From assembly GCF_020382885.2 (NCBI RefSeq), contig NC_058508.1, positions 7,370,055 to 7,434,054 of the forward strand: a stretch of DNA of 64,000 bases. The letters run 5' to 3'. The first letter of the stretch is position 1, and each line of letters begins with the position of its first letter. This document shows positions 12,313 to 23,589 of the stretch, piece by piece. This DNA is from Scatophagus argus (taxonomy: Eukaryota; Chordata; Actinopteri; Scatophagidae). The notes under the pieces were generated by a model that saw only the letters and a program-made list of their open reading frames with translations, made no database searches and was not told where the DNA came from. A program made the translations under genes and the position numbers.

Positions 12313-15171
12313 TCAGTGGTACTTCCTCCAGCGATCATGCTCTGGAAGACCAAATTGAGAGAGGGATATTTAAAATAAATGCAAATTTTTCACATTAGTG
12401 GCACTGCAATTTTGAGATGAACTGGAGCTCAAAAGTCAATTATCAGATGTAACATTTGCTCCCAGAAAAACAACTTCATAGAAAAGGAAGAAACATCCTG
12501 AACAGGAAATGAGGGAATGTTTCCGTTTCTTACTGAGGTGGTCGTATTCCCACAGATAGCTGATGGCCACATAGCCAGCCAGCAGCATAGCTATGCCACC
12601 GATGCCTCCCTTCCTCACATCAATGTATTTGGTGTAGTATCGGTCATGGCCTGGAAGGCAGAGAGGCAGGGGGAGGAAAAAAACAAAGTCAAAAACAGCA
12701 TAAACCACAACAGTATGACAACAAAGTATCTTACACTGGAGAACTAGTGTAAGGCTTTGGCAGACCTCTGAATGTTTACGCATGTGCCTTTTGTCGGTGA
12801 AGGTTCTCAGTCACCCAGGTCATGGTCTGTGTTGTGAATTCTTAGGGCATCTGGACTTGTTAGGGTTCTTGAAGATGTTTTGCCTCTCATCCAAGAAGCT
12901 TTTTCAGTTCTAAATTTTGGTGGGGAGTGCAGAGTATTTAACCTCTGTGGGAATTGAATGCCTAAACGAAAGGGCTGTAAGCCTACAGGCTCATTCCTGA
13001 AGTGGGTCTTTATTTAGAAGGGTTAGGGTTAGGGTTAGAACTTTATTTAGAACTGAAGAAGCTTCTTGGGTGAGAGGCAAAGCGTCTTCAAGAACCCTAA
13101 CAAGTCCAGATGCCCTAAGAATTTACTACATGTGTGCCTTTTGACACTGACACAAGTCATGTCAACCATCGCTTAGATTAACACATGAAAAGCTTCCATT
13201 ATAAGTATTACTGTGGTGCCATACTGATGGTGTTTAATAAAATTAGTGCAAACGGTTTGATCAACAATACTGTTGACCACCTGGTTTGATAGCCAGCTTA
13301 TGTGATTTGGTTTCCACATAAAAGCTAGTTGGTGATTATTTAATGCACACTCAATGAACTATTAAAACTGGATTTAGTTTCTTGGTGAGTCCTTAGGACC
13401 TCCCTCAGCTTCTCTCAGTCTTAAATGTGTAAGCTGATGACCTGGGAAAGAGACTTAACAATCAACAATTTTGCACACTGCACCTTTAAGAGCTGGTTTT
13501 TGGTGTTGAAATGCTTTGTGATTAACTCTTTACCAAAAACTTCTGAGTGCAAACAGTACGACTGACACACCTCTTATGTATGGGAGTTTCTCATAACTCT
13601 CCCAGGTGGGAAATACTTTTATCCTGAGGGTGTTTGTTTAATACAGCTCTTGCCTTTAAACGAGTTACTGAACCAGCAACCTTTCAGTGAGGTTGTTGCT
13701 AATGGGGAACATGGAAAATTATGTTGTGCAGTCTGTTAAGAATGAACATGCTGCACATGCCCCAAATATTTGGCACTAAAAAAAAAGCCTGCATTTCAAA
13801 CATCACCCATATTTAAAACTGCAAAGTGCACTTGTGTTTTTGCAAGAGACTGAGGTCAAAGAACAAACCCCCCCCCACACACACATCCCTAGGTGCACAA
13901 CAACGTCATCATGAAAGTTTTCCTTACCCCTGCGGAGGGCTGAGAGGATGCCATTAGGAGTGAAGTCTCGACCTCCAAGCCACCGTCCCATCTCACCCAG
14001 TTTCACATCCATCAGCCTCTTCTCAGCTACGGGAACTGGACACAAGTGGAGACGGCAACAACAGTTAGCTTACATGTCTTCCTTAATGTTGTCTGCTCTG
14101 GTTTAGGGGTAATTCAACACTTTTCATCGCTGCAAATACTAACGTAATTTGCAGCTATTAACTGTGTCAAAGCAGAGCTAATTGGTCACTTAACTGACAA
14201 GTCGATCCGTCGAAAATGAACCTAAACTGAAACAGTTATGATGACTGATTAACTGTTCAAACATTATTTCTGAGTAAAAATGAAAAACAACTCCTGGCTC
14301 CATCTTTGAACTCGTCTGGTTTTTGTTTGTCTTACGTGTTAGTGACGACCTTTTAAACAGACAATGTGTCTGAGAGCCTGGGATGGGCATGACAATTATT
14401 TACTGATATTTTATAGACAAATCTGTTACTCTTCTCTAAAAAGATCTGCGGACTCATCAATACTGAACACAACTATTATTTGCAGGTCTAACTGCTGCAA
14501 AAGGTATTCAGTCCTTATATAAAAAATATCTATTTACACTGAAATACTCGTTTGTTTCTTTCCGCTTCTGCAGTCAGCTGTGGGGTGTCATCTGACATTT
14601 ACTACCGAGAAGCGACATTAATTATATGAACAACAATTATATGAATGAAATATTCTGGGCCCACCGTTCAGAGAACACTGCAAACCAAAGCATGGCTTTA
14701 CGTTTATATATTTCGTGTTTGTAATTTGTTTTAGGATTTTAAAAAAGAAAAGAAAATCAGAGTGTGGGGTAGACCGTGTTTGAAGGCTACTGTGCAAGCT
14801 AGCAGCATGAAACCGTTGCATAAGATATGCACGCTGAGACAGTTTATTTATAGAAGTTTCGTCCAAACTGCAAGTCAAGTCAAAATCTTCTGATCACTTA
14901 ACATATCAGTCAATGTCCAGAAGCGGCTCACAGATTAATTTCAACTACAAAACCGGCAATGACACGCAAAGTCCTTGACGTGACTCAAAGGATTGAGTGA
15001 GGCCTCCGGTCTGACAAAGACCTTTAGGTGACTAAATAATGGCTTGTCTGACAGAAAAACACACACCGTCTGTGAAAACGCAAAAATAAGACAACGATAA
15101 AACGAATAACAGAGAAAAGTTGGGATGTTTTTTAGCAGAGGGCACGCTGTTTTACCTGGTCTGTCCGCCAT
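12313..15171 (-). CDS. atp5mf: ATP synthase membrane subunit f, mitochondrial
   Basis: Small membrane subunit of the F1Fo ATP synthase Fo sector in the inner mitochondrial membrane. Minus-strand coding exons are 15171-15156, 14035-13928, 12650-12534 and 12341-12313, with GT-AG introns. The joined protein has 89 residues, starts MADRPVPVAEKRLMDVKL and ends KHDRWRKYH; the mammalian form is about 88-94 residues. Residues around 11-45 (LGEMGRWLGGRDFTPNGI and following) form the matrix-side segment. A single transmembrane helix follows at about 58-74 (GIGGIAMLLAGYVAISY). The first exon contributes only five full codons. The start codon is embedded in CAAGATGGCGG, a near-match to the TISU/YY1 element. 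The protein would be missed by simple ORF calling because of its small exons. Confidence 0.95.
12837..13123. repeat. Inverted repeat (79-bp arms) of a mobile-element remnant in atp5mf intron 2
   Basis: The arm at 12837-12915 and the arm at 13045-13123 are reverse complements over 79 bases with only about five mismatches. The arms carry the string CTGAAGAAGCTTCTTGG and a GAGAGGCAAAGCGTCTTC block, which I recall as recurring in fish genomes next to retroelements, possibly Penelope-like. The 129-base loop contains GGG(TTAGGG)2TTAG at 13020-13038. No coding part of an element remains. Confidence 0.7.
13605..13700. repeat. Degraded dispersed repeat fragment
   Basis: The strings AACCAGCAACCTTTCAGTGA and GGTTGTTGCTAA resemble the 'source of information' tail common in teleost dispersed repeats. 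The fragment is intronic in atp5mf and has no coding capacity. Recognition is from memory and not confirmed. Confidence 0.3.
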
Positions 15172-15174
15172 CTT
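15165..15174 (-). promoter_or_regulatory. atp5mf: YY1/TISU-like initiator at atp5mf start codon
   Basis: On minus the start codon reads C-AAGATGGCGG-AC. This matches the YY1 core AAnATGGCGG and 11 of 12 positions of the TISU consensus SAASATGGCGGC. TISU drives both transcription and scanning-free translation from very short 5' UTRs and is enriched in genes for mitochondrial function, which fits subunit f. Confidence 0.65.
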
Positions 15175-15199
15175 GACTGGTGCAGAGGGCTCGCAGAAG

Positions 15200-15240
15200 G
15201 GGATGATGGGAATAAAACGGAGGCAGTGCATTATGGGAAA
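15200..15240 (-). promoter_or_regulatory. atp5mf: Two ZNF143/THAP11-like motifs upstream of atp5mf
   Basis: On minus, TTCCCATAATGCACTGCC (15222-15239) closely follows the second half of the ZNF143/THAP11 consensus (TTCCCAgaATGCAnTGC). A second TTCCCATCATCC lies at about 15201-15212. Both are 30-70 bases upstream of the start codon, where such sites usually occur. Confidence 0.5.
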
Positions 15241-15262
15241 ACGTGTGTTTTTTCAAATCTGT

Positions 15263-15277
15263 CCACTAGAGGGCAGC
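15263..15277 (+). promoter_or_regulatory. CTCF-like site
   Basis: CCACTAGAGGGCAGC matches the CTCF core (CCASYAGRKGGCRS) at every position. It lies about 95 bases upstream of the atp5mf ATG and beside the ZNF143-like motifs; the two factors often share sites. Confidence 0.55.
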
Positions 15278-15404
15278 GGAAGACGTGAAAGCACACGTTT
15301 AATGACGAGGCTCGAGTCTAGGCTATTTACTGTATCAAGTCAGTGGATCAGACCTGAAGGCTTTACAAATATAACACTGCGTAGAAAACTACAATAACAA
15401 TCAC

Positions 15405-15615
15405 CACTTTGCCACTTTATTAGGCACACCTAGCACAACAGTCCTGCAATATATCCTCCCTCAGTTTTTGTTCAAACTGTGTAAGAGAGGTATTGATTAA
15501 TCTTCATGGTCATTTTGGATAATGCAGTTTGTCATACCGTTCAACTGTATTGTATTATACAGCCTGCCCTTATTTATATAAGGGAGGTGGACAAAATAAT
15601 ACAAACACATGGAAT
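15405..15615. repeat. Putative teleost dispersed element
   Basis: It opens with CCACTTTATTAGGCACACCT, which I recall as an end sequence seen on many fish dispersed elements, and closes near a TATAAGGGAGGTGGACAAAA block. It has no coding capacity. The family is not assigned. Confidence 0.45.
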
Positions 15616-16114
15616 CAGTCTTTTCCACCAGTTTATCGTCTAAATAATTAAACTGAGTTTCCTAATATGAAACGCGAGCTTTTGTTTACAAAGCTTTGTT
15701 TTTTGTGTATTAGTGTAATCAATTGATAATACATGCAGTTAGAGATAAAACCATAGCGTTTCACAGTAAATTGGTTTTGGATTTATACATTAATACTCCA
15801 TACTCTAAATGTTCTGATACCTCAGGTTTTTTTTTCAAACCTCATGTTAAACCCCTCTGCTTTAAAAAGCACCACAGATCGACCTGAGGGGTTTACTACA
15901 ATAGTGTCTCCTGACACTCTATCAGAGGAATCATTTTTTTTCCCCAAGAGAAAGCAGCTGATCTGTGCACAGCGCAGCAGCCAGTAGCACTGCTATACAT
16001 AATATACCCGAAGATATAATTAAGAGCTTATTCACGCTGGTGCTTGTGTGAGTGGTTGAGGTGGTGCTGTGGTGGTTCAGGTCCCTTCTCAGCACGCCCA
16101 CTGATCAATACAGC

Positions 16115-16116
16115 CC

Positions 16117-16159
<43 letters not shown>

Positions 16160-16173
16160 CACACACACACACA
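16115..16173. repeat. (CT)n(CA)n compound microsatellite
   Basis: A run of CT/TC dinucleotides to about 16156 passes directly into an AC run to 16173. Two shorter AC and GT runs follow at 16352-16367 and 16383-16399. Confidence 0.95.
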
Positions 16174-16515
16174 TAGTGAATTAGGGTGTATGGTAGTGGT
16201 TTTGGCCTTCATCCAAGACTGAGCAATAACCTCTTTCCTTTATTAGACTGATTTTCCTTCTTCACTCTGATGACTTTCATTAGATGGAGGACTCGTGTAG
16301 ATGTACAACACCAGCCTGCTTTTTTTCTCTGCTTCTCTCTCTCTCCTACTCAACACACACACACACAGTTTTGATTACTGTGATGTGTGTGTGTGTGTGG
16401 AGGGGTTACGTAGGTGGATACATGACTACATTGCATGTGTATAGTGAACATGGATAAATCTTAACCAGGGTTAGTCTTTGATGTTGATGATTCAGCTCTG
16501 CATATTGGCCCAGTT

Positions 16516-16651
16516 TTTTCTCTTCTCTTCTCTTCTCTTCTCTTCTCTTCTCTTCTCTTCTCTTCTCTCCTCTCCTCTTCTCTTCTCTCCTCTTCTCTTC
16601 TCTCCTCTTCTCTTCTCTTCTCTTCTCTTCTCTTCTCTTCTCTTCTCCTCC
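16516..16651. repeat. (TCTTC)n pentanucleotide microsatellite, about 135 bp
   Basis: Tandem TCTTC units with TCTCC interruptions cover about 27 units. Since 135 is divisible by five but translation runs in threes, it yields long spurious Arg/Glu-Lys or Ser/Leu-rich frames on both strands, which I do not annotate. Confidence 0.97.
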
Positions 16652-17214
16652 CCAAACAAACCAATCAGTCCTCAGTTCTGCTGCAAACATTCTCTAAACC
16701 CTTTGTGCAAAAGGTAGTAACTCAAACAAAACATTTCATTCATGCTTCAGTACCAAGTTATTGTGTCAGTGATCTGGCAAATGCTACTAAAAATGAAAAG
16801 TTGCTTTGTCATTGTGTGAGCTGTACTGGTCCAAATGTATTTCAGAAGTGTCTTTTTTTTACACTGGCTGTGTCCTGTACTATACAAGAATGACCCTTTT
16901 GTCCAGCCAAATGGTGTTATGTTCCACGCTGAGCTTTTCAGATTGAGATTTCAACAGCAGGTAAAAATTTAATGTTAAAAGGGAATACAGCAATACGATA
17001 TTCTAGTACAGAAAGAGGTGATATGCATATTTGCATGTATGCACTAAATTTATTTGTGTAGCAACATGTTACATGTACTGTCATGTCTTGTCAACAGAAA
17101 CTTCACCTTTGACCTCTCACATACAGTGAACAGAAAATGTACAGACAATTTTCATTACTGTCTCCCGGCAGGCAGCTTTCCAATTTATATTATTATGATA
17201 TTTATGGAAAACAC

Positions 17215-17278
17215 ATGCCCGCGACCCTGACGGATAAGCAGTATAGAAAATGGATGGATGGATGGATGGATGGATGGA
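17215..17278 (+). repeat. Retroelement 3' tail with (GGAT)n
   Basis: The string CCGCGACCCTGACGGATAAG, followed by GTATAGAAAATGGATGG and a run of GGAT units (17251-17278), looks like the 3' end of a LINE (RTE/Rex3-type tails end in GATG repeats). Only the tail is visible, consistent with a heavily 5'-truncated insertion. Confidence 0.55.
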
Positions 17279-18153
17279 ACACACATGTGTGACAGATTTT
17301 GTTAATTGACTAGATAATGAATAAAAAATTACAATCTGTAGTGGATGAAAGCTAATTGTTCAGAGGGATGAGACTATTGTACTGAGGCACGTCTCTTCTT
17401 TTTCTCCTTCTTAAACATGCAATGATTTATTTTTTCGCCACTTGGAGGAAGCATAATCAGTGCCCCCCACCCCCCAGCAAGGCATCCAACCCCCTAACTG
17501 CTCCCTTTAGCACCTGTGTGTGTGTGTGTGTTCACTGCATGTAATTTGCTGGGTGTTGCATTTGTGTTCCACCAAGGATGAATTAAATGCAGAGGAAAAA
17601 AGCGTATGTAAAAATCTACTGCCAATAAAGATTCTCTACTATCACAAGTCTTCCATTTTGGACAGACGAGATCCTAGTCTGGTAGTACTGCTCCTGTCTT
17701 GTCTTCTCCTGTCGTCTCCTCACGAAGGTCACACTCAGTCATACACTTGGTTGAACCAGCTTCTTGTGTCTGTCTCACTGATAAACAGCGCAGACCACAA
17801 CCTCTAATCCAATCCTGCTCGGTGCTGCTGAGAAGCCAGCGTACACCCTCAGAGGTGGCAGATTCTCTGATGCGATGAAAACACACACACACACACACGG
17901 ACGCAAACTTTCAGAAAGGTGAAAACACTGTGACAAATTGACACACTCAGTAGCCATGCAGAGATGGACAGACACACAGATTTCATTTGTGCTGTAAAGG
18001 TTAGAAACAGCACTGTAACATAATCTCATTTAGGGAGTAAACCCACAGGCAGGAATGACCCTGTTGTCCAGGTTCACCTGCTTGTTTGTTGGCATTGTTT
18101 GTCTGTTGTTGAGCTGTCTCGGGCCTCTGTGCACTTCAGAATCTATACCAGCT

Positions 18154-18155
<2 letters not shown>

Positions 18156-18204
<49 letters not shown>
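18156..18204. repeat. (AC)n microsatellite
   Basis: An uninterrupted AC run of about 24 units. A shorter one occurs at 17880-17899. Confidence 0.97.
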
Positions 18205-18205
<1 letters not shown>

Positions 18206-18284
18206 GGCACTAGAGGATTCTGATTTTATTCCACCTCAAGAGGCAGGTGCCCTCGAGGTCTGCCACAGAGACAGCTCTTTGAAG

Positions 18285-18505
18285 CTGATGGAGGGAGATA
18301 GAGAGAGAAAGAACGAGAGATGGGGGGGAGGGAGTTTGTGCAAGGGGGAGGATGCACAGAGGGAGGATAGGCAGACAAGGAGAAGAGACAGGGATGAAGG
18401 AGGATGAGGGTAGCAAAGACATGAAGACTACAGAAAGGGAAAGTGGCAGTGGAAAGAGACAGATGGAGGGAGATGAAGGATAAAGGAGAGAAAAGAGGAG
18501 GGGAC
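18285..18505 (+). repeat. Purine-rich (GA) tract
   Basis: About 220 bases with very few pyrimidines on plus (GGGAGATAGAGAGAG, GGGGGGAGGGAG and similar). It is probably a decayed microsatellite and a potential H-DNA former. Confidence 0.7.
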
Positions 18506-19911
18506 TGAGCCTCTGTCTCTGCACACAGCTCTGTAATACACATGACCTTTAAACAGCCACTCTCCACAGCCACTCCTCGTTCTTCCATCCTTCATGCGCC
18601 ACATCTTCTTTTATTTCATTTTTCAGACTTCCCCCCTGTGTTTTCCTCATAATCAACACTTTTTTCTCCGACCTTGTCAGCTATTTCTCTTTCCCTCCTT
18701 CTGTAACTGTCTCACAATTCCTCTTTCCTCCCTCCCTCATTGATTTCTGTCCTGTCTATTCCTGCTCTTTTGCCCTCTCTTCCTCTATTTCTCTTAACCA
18801 GGTAGCAGCCTCGTCCTCCTGTTGACCTGAATGTGTCTTTGTCCTCTTCTCTGTCCTGGTTGAGAGCTCACAGGTGGATAGCACAGGCAGGCAGGAGGGG
18901 TGGGTTGTGGCTAATGAATTTATCAACTCTCCTATTACTATAATAATCTCATTAGAGATATGGCGATCATCAGGGGAACTGCTAAAAGGAGCTTGTTGGC
19001 CTGATGAGTGTCCCAGAGGAAATGTGTGTGTGTATGTGTGTATTCTACTACTGGAACACACATGCGTATTCCAGTAGTTGTGAGGTTAGGTTAAGGTAAG
19101 GGTCAGGATTCGTCAAGTAATGTTTATTGTTATGCTTAGCTGGTGGTTAAGCCTCCAGGAAATGAATGGAAGCCTGTGTAATGTCCCCAGAAGTGATGGA
19201 AACACAACTGTGTGTGTGTGTGTGACAGATACAGAGGAACAGAGAGAGAGAGAGAGAAAGAAGATACTACATGTGCAGAAACGCTCCACAGGGACCTTTT
19301 CATTCCTCAGTGATAATGGCTTTGGCCACTAAATCAAACTTTCCCATTCACATTCACTCACACACTTGAATGTGATGGGCCCTAATGGCACGTTGACTAA
19401 TTGAAGCTACACAATTGCTGACTGTAAAACAGGACAGACCTGCAGTACACCTCCAACTTGGTAGAAATTTGTAGAAAATTTGTAGAAAAGGTTGAAAAGG
19501 TTTAATATGGGTCAGGATGTTAAGTTCTTTATCTATTTTAGACCACACACTCCTGAATCCTCATTTAACCTTGACAAATTGTACATTGTTTGAGAGCACA
19601 AAGCCTCATAACCCTATCAGCGTAAACCATTTTACAGTTGTGTTCGAACTGCGATGCTTAACATTGTTGATCTTTCTACTTGTAAAGGAAAAGGTTGGCA
19701 TTTATTTCTTATTTGCTTTCTTAGATGAGAGGATAGATAAGTATGGAGCTACAGCCAGGATTATAAAGACTGGAAGCTTCTAACTGTGTTCCATATATGT
19801 GAACACACCATTCATATCTATTAGCATTCATCTGGACTTGGATACTCTCTCTCTCCTTTTAGATATGTTATTGATCTCTACCATCTCCCGATAGGAAATA
19901 TCTGGCTCTTA

Positions 19912-20120
19912 AGCTGCTAAATGCTCCACTTTCCACAAGCTTCTGACTAACTCTGTCTATGCCTTGTTTTATGCTTGGCAGGTAATGGACAGTAGGGATT
20001 TTTTAGAGCTTTTTTCTCTGAGAAAAGCTGCCAAACTGTCAGAAGACCAAATCAATGAGTTGAAAGATGCTTAAAAAACCTCCTTAGAGCTGAAGGGAAG
20101 GGACCTGCAGAGTCACAGGT
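19912..20120 (+). repeat. Dispersed repeat family B, copy 1
   Basis: It shares with 48302-48590 the ordered strings GCTGCTAAAyGCTCCACT, a CAGGTAA near CAGTAGG-TTTTTT, and a CAAAyrAyGAGyTGAAA block. Two diverged copies in one orientation indicate an old dispersed repeat with no protein coding. Confidence 0.5.
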
Positions 20121-22068
20121 GACACATAGTTATCTCATATGTTATTCTACAAACATCAATTACACCTGCTGTGATTTCCAGTATGATAAAATGAAGTATT
20201 GTGAGCTCGATTTAATGTGATTATTTCTTCTTCACAGTCATACAGCTGCTGTACATGCCTGCCTTGCACAAAAGGCATCTCAGTGAAGCCGATGCTTCCA
20301 TCACTGGAGACTGCATTTACTGCATTAAATGTTCAACACAGACAGAGGATGTATCAAAGGTCGGTTATGGTTTCCCTCACTCCCAGTGTTTCTCTTTTGT
20401 GTGTCTTGTTTGCTCCTTGATTTTTATCTTTCTGTGTGTTTGTGTGTGTGTGCTTTTGTCTGTCTCCTGCCATCAGTGAGATGCCAATCAGCCTTCACAC
20501 CTACAGCCTATTTAGGAAGTAAGAATCTGCCTGATCGGCAGCTTTTCACTTCAGTCTTTGCCAGAGCAGCACTGTGGACACATGTGATCCTCATCCGACC
20601 ATCGCCCACTGTTTGTCAGTCTGGTCTGCCTTCTACCCAACTGCTCTCTACATGCCTGCTCCTCAGTGTGACCAGGGTCAACTCACCAAACCTCCATTTT
20701 TACATCTTTGCAATAAATCTTCACTTTTAAGGGTTTCATCTGTGTGTCACAGTCCTATGTTTAGGTTCAGCTTCAGTACAACCTTGCAGATTCATGATTT
20801 AACCAAAGCCCCCAAGTGGTCAATAGAGACACTTTAATACTAATTAATGTTTCTGTAGGTACTTTCCTTCCAGTCCTAAACATGCAGACATGCATAAATA
20901 AATCAGTCACAACTGCCTTTTTCTTCTAAGGTTGAAGAGAGGAGCAGATATCCTTTGTTTTTAAAACGATTAAAGAGAGAATAAAATATTTTAATTGTAT
21001 TTGATCTCAGTTGATGCTTGTCATCAACACCATAGATTATATCAGCTTGTTTAATAACTTGTGAAGCTGGGTTTGTCTTTTGAACAGTGGAAAGTCTCAG
21101 TCAGTCTGACCAACTCGCCCAGAGCAGAAAATGTTATCCTTGGCCCTGTACTGTTCATGTGTTGTAATTTTTCATTGTTACTGTAATGATTCAGTATTCA
21201 TGTGCCCCTCAGGAACAATTGTAATATCTGTAATGTTGTTGGTAATCCCTCCCCTCTAACGCCACACTTTGGATTATGATGGCATACCTGTGATATTCCC
21301 TTCAGTCTCAGCATTACTTTCAGTTTGATGCTCATTAGCAAATGTTAGCATTTCAACATGGCAAACTAACATGTTGAAAAATTCTTATTCTTCATATTCT
21401 TAACTCTTACAAAATGCTGCAGCAATGTTAACTTGTTTCCTAACTGACCACTGTAGGACAAAATGAACTGGGAGGCCACGTTGTCTGCAAGACAGGGGAA
21501 GGGGAAGTCATCCTGGCCTTCAGCCTTCTGCAGCAGATTAGACGCACAGATTGGTGCTTTTGCTTCACTGTGAAATGCTGCAGCTGAGGGTACAAAAAAT
21601 AAACAAATAAATAAAAAAAATACAATTACAGTACATGCACAATAAAACACACACTGAGGGCACAAATGCTCATGCACGCACGCACGCACGCAAACAAATA
21701 CAAAGAGAGCTGTGTTGAAATGGTGAAGCTGCTGGTGGTTTTGTAGCAGCCTTTAATAAACAACAGGCGTAAGATGGAGACAATGATAATGGGAGACAGA
21801 GAGAGAAGAGTGATTGGACTCTGGCTCTCTGAGTGTCTCTGAGCTTTGGTTAGAATGTGTGTGCATGTGTCTGTGTGTGCACATATACAGTGTGTTTAAC
21901 AAAGCTCTAAAAGCTTAAACTGACACAGAAGAAGCACACACAGAGATAAACTGCTCAAGAGAGCAGGGATCACATTTGAAAAGGACACAGCAAAACAAAG
22001 CAACAGAGCTATGAACAGAATTATCTCATCCATGAAAGAAGATTTGTGTCTTTCTCCTGCTGCTTTGA

Positions 22069-22127
<59 letters not shown>
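22069..22127. repeat. (CTAT)n microsatellite
   Basis: About 14-15 uninterrupted CTAT/ATCT units, a long perfect tetranucleotide run likely to be polymorphic. Confidence 0.98.
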
Positions 22128-22134
22128 CAGGCTG

Positions 22135-22235
22135 TCACAGGCTAACTGTTTACCCATTTCCTGTCGCTGTGCCAAGCTTTGCTAACTAGATGCTAGCTGT
22201 AGCTTTATATTTGTCATGCAGACATGAGAGCGGTA
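22135..22235 (-). repeat. Dispersed repeat family A, fragment
   Basis: It contains ATGCTAGCTGTAGCTTTATA and CAGACATGAGAGCGGTAT, the reverse complement of the ATACCnCTCTCATGTCTG...AGCTACAGCTAGC order found in the family A copies at 50005 and 61541. Confidence 0.5.
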
Positions 22236-22438
22236 TGATTTTTTTCATCTGTATTTGTGAAAATGTCAAACCAATCCTTCAAGAGACATTAAAGACCAAA
22301 GCTAATTTAGAATTTTGGGTTTAGAATTAGTGTAAACCTGATGGGATAACAAGAAGTTATAAGTGTAAAGGAAGAATGTACTCAGTAGATCCTATTATAA
22401 GAATACATCACCTGCTTACGGTGTTTGAATGCACCTTT

Positions 22439-22474
22439 GTGTGTGTGTGTGTGTGTGTGCGTGCGCGCGCGTGT
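22439..22474. repeat. (GT)n(GC)n microsatellite
   Basis: An alternating purine-pyrimidine run that ends in GCGCGCGC, a Z-DNA-prone sequence. Confidence 0.9.
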
Positions 22475-23156
22475 CACAGAGACAGAGAAAACGCAGAGAC
22501 GTTGTTCTACTCTTCTGTTGTCATGTAATTGCAGCCCAGTACAGATGATCACAGCCAAACATAACAATAGTGTGGATTTACTGCAAGTGCTTTCCAAGTG
22601 CTCAAGGCGCTTTCCAGTTTTCACAGCTATTTAAAGTCTGAGTGTGCGTGTGTGTGTGTGTGCAAGCAAGAGAGAGAGTGTGTGTGTGTGTACTCTGTTT
22701 GAGTGTACTTTTTCATTTTTATGCTTGCAGAGATGATACAGAGATAATTTGTGCATGTGAGAGATTATGCACCATGTGTGAGTGTGTATCGCTTGAGCCC
22801 ACAGCACAGAAATAAAAGGAACACAACTGCATGTGTGTGTTCCCTGTGTGTGCGCACTTAGTATTATTCATATTTTGATGACATGCTATAGGTTTGTACC
22901 CACAGTCACATTAGGGGATAAAAGTTAAACAAAGTGATAAAAGTCCAAACAAATTCTGTGAACCAATTAGGAATTTCAACCACATCACTACTGCTCCTGT
23001 TAGTAAAGATGGTATATTACCTTGTTTTCTCTCTGCAGGCTGTATACTGACTGTACAGACGTTATTAGCTAAGTGGCTAGCAACATACACACCAACCATG
23101 TGTGCCTGTTGGTGTGTGTGTGTGCGTATGTATGTTTTTGCTGAATTCTGAACACG

Positions 23157-23218
23157 TTGCATAGGGTCTCTTTAATTTGCATATATATGTTGCATAGTCT
23201 CTTTAATTTGCATATACA
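23157..23218 (+). repeat. Tandem 31-bp duplication with two octamer motifs
   Basis: GTTGCATAG(gg)TCTCTTTAATTT-GCATATA occurs twice in tandem. Each copy carries a perfect ATTTGCAT (POU octamer), at 23175-23182 and 23206-23213. Confidence 0.8.
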
Positions 23219-23244
23219 TATGTATATGTGCTCCAAGGTGAATT

Positions 23245-23345
23245 TTGTCACTTATTCCAGTGTTTGAGCCAAGCTAAGCTATCTACCTGTGGTGTTATAT
23301 TTGCAGAAACAGACATGACAGTGACATTGATCTTTTTACCTCACT
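23245..23345 (-). repeat. Dispersed repeat family A, degraded fragment
   Basis: AAGCTAAGCTATCTACCTGT followed by GACATGACAGTGACATTGAT follows the reverse-strand order of family A but is strongly diverged. Confidence 0.35.
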
Positions 23346-23589
23346 CCTGTCAAAAAAAGCAAATGGGCTCTCTCAAAACTTTGAAAGATTCTTTGAAATA
23401 CACGGCACCATGCTTGGTAGCAGCTGTGGAAATAAATGCGATACATTTGTTGTACCCTGATAAGTGATTGAAAACAAGACAAGAAACATTTGCTTTAAAT
23501 GAGAAAACACCCTGAAAGATAAAATTCCTGTTCAAGCAGTGACTCAATCCTGACCTCTCTCTAGCCCACAGTCTTTCACTGTGTGTCTC

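Noticed and set aside
13020-13038. Interstitial telomeric repeat as a chromosome-fusion site
   Set aside because: Only about three units inside an inverted repeat of mobile-element origin; fusion sites usually show longer or head-to-head arrays.
16406-16717. Arg/Glu/Lys and Ser/Leu-rich frames on both strands
   Set aside because: They are translations of the (TCTTC)n microsatellite.
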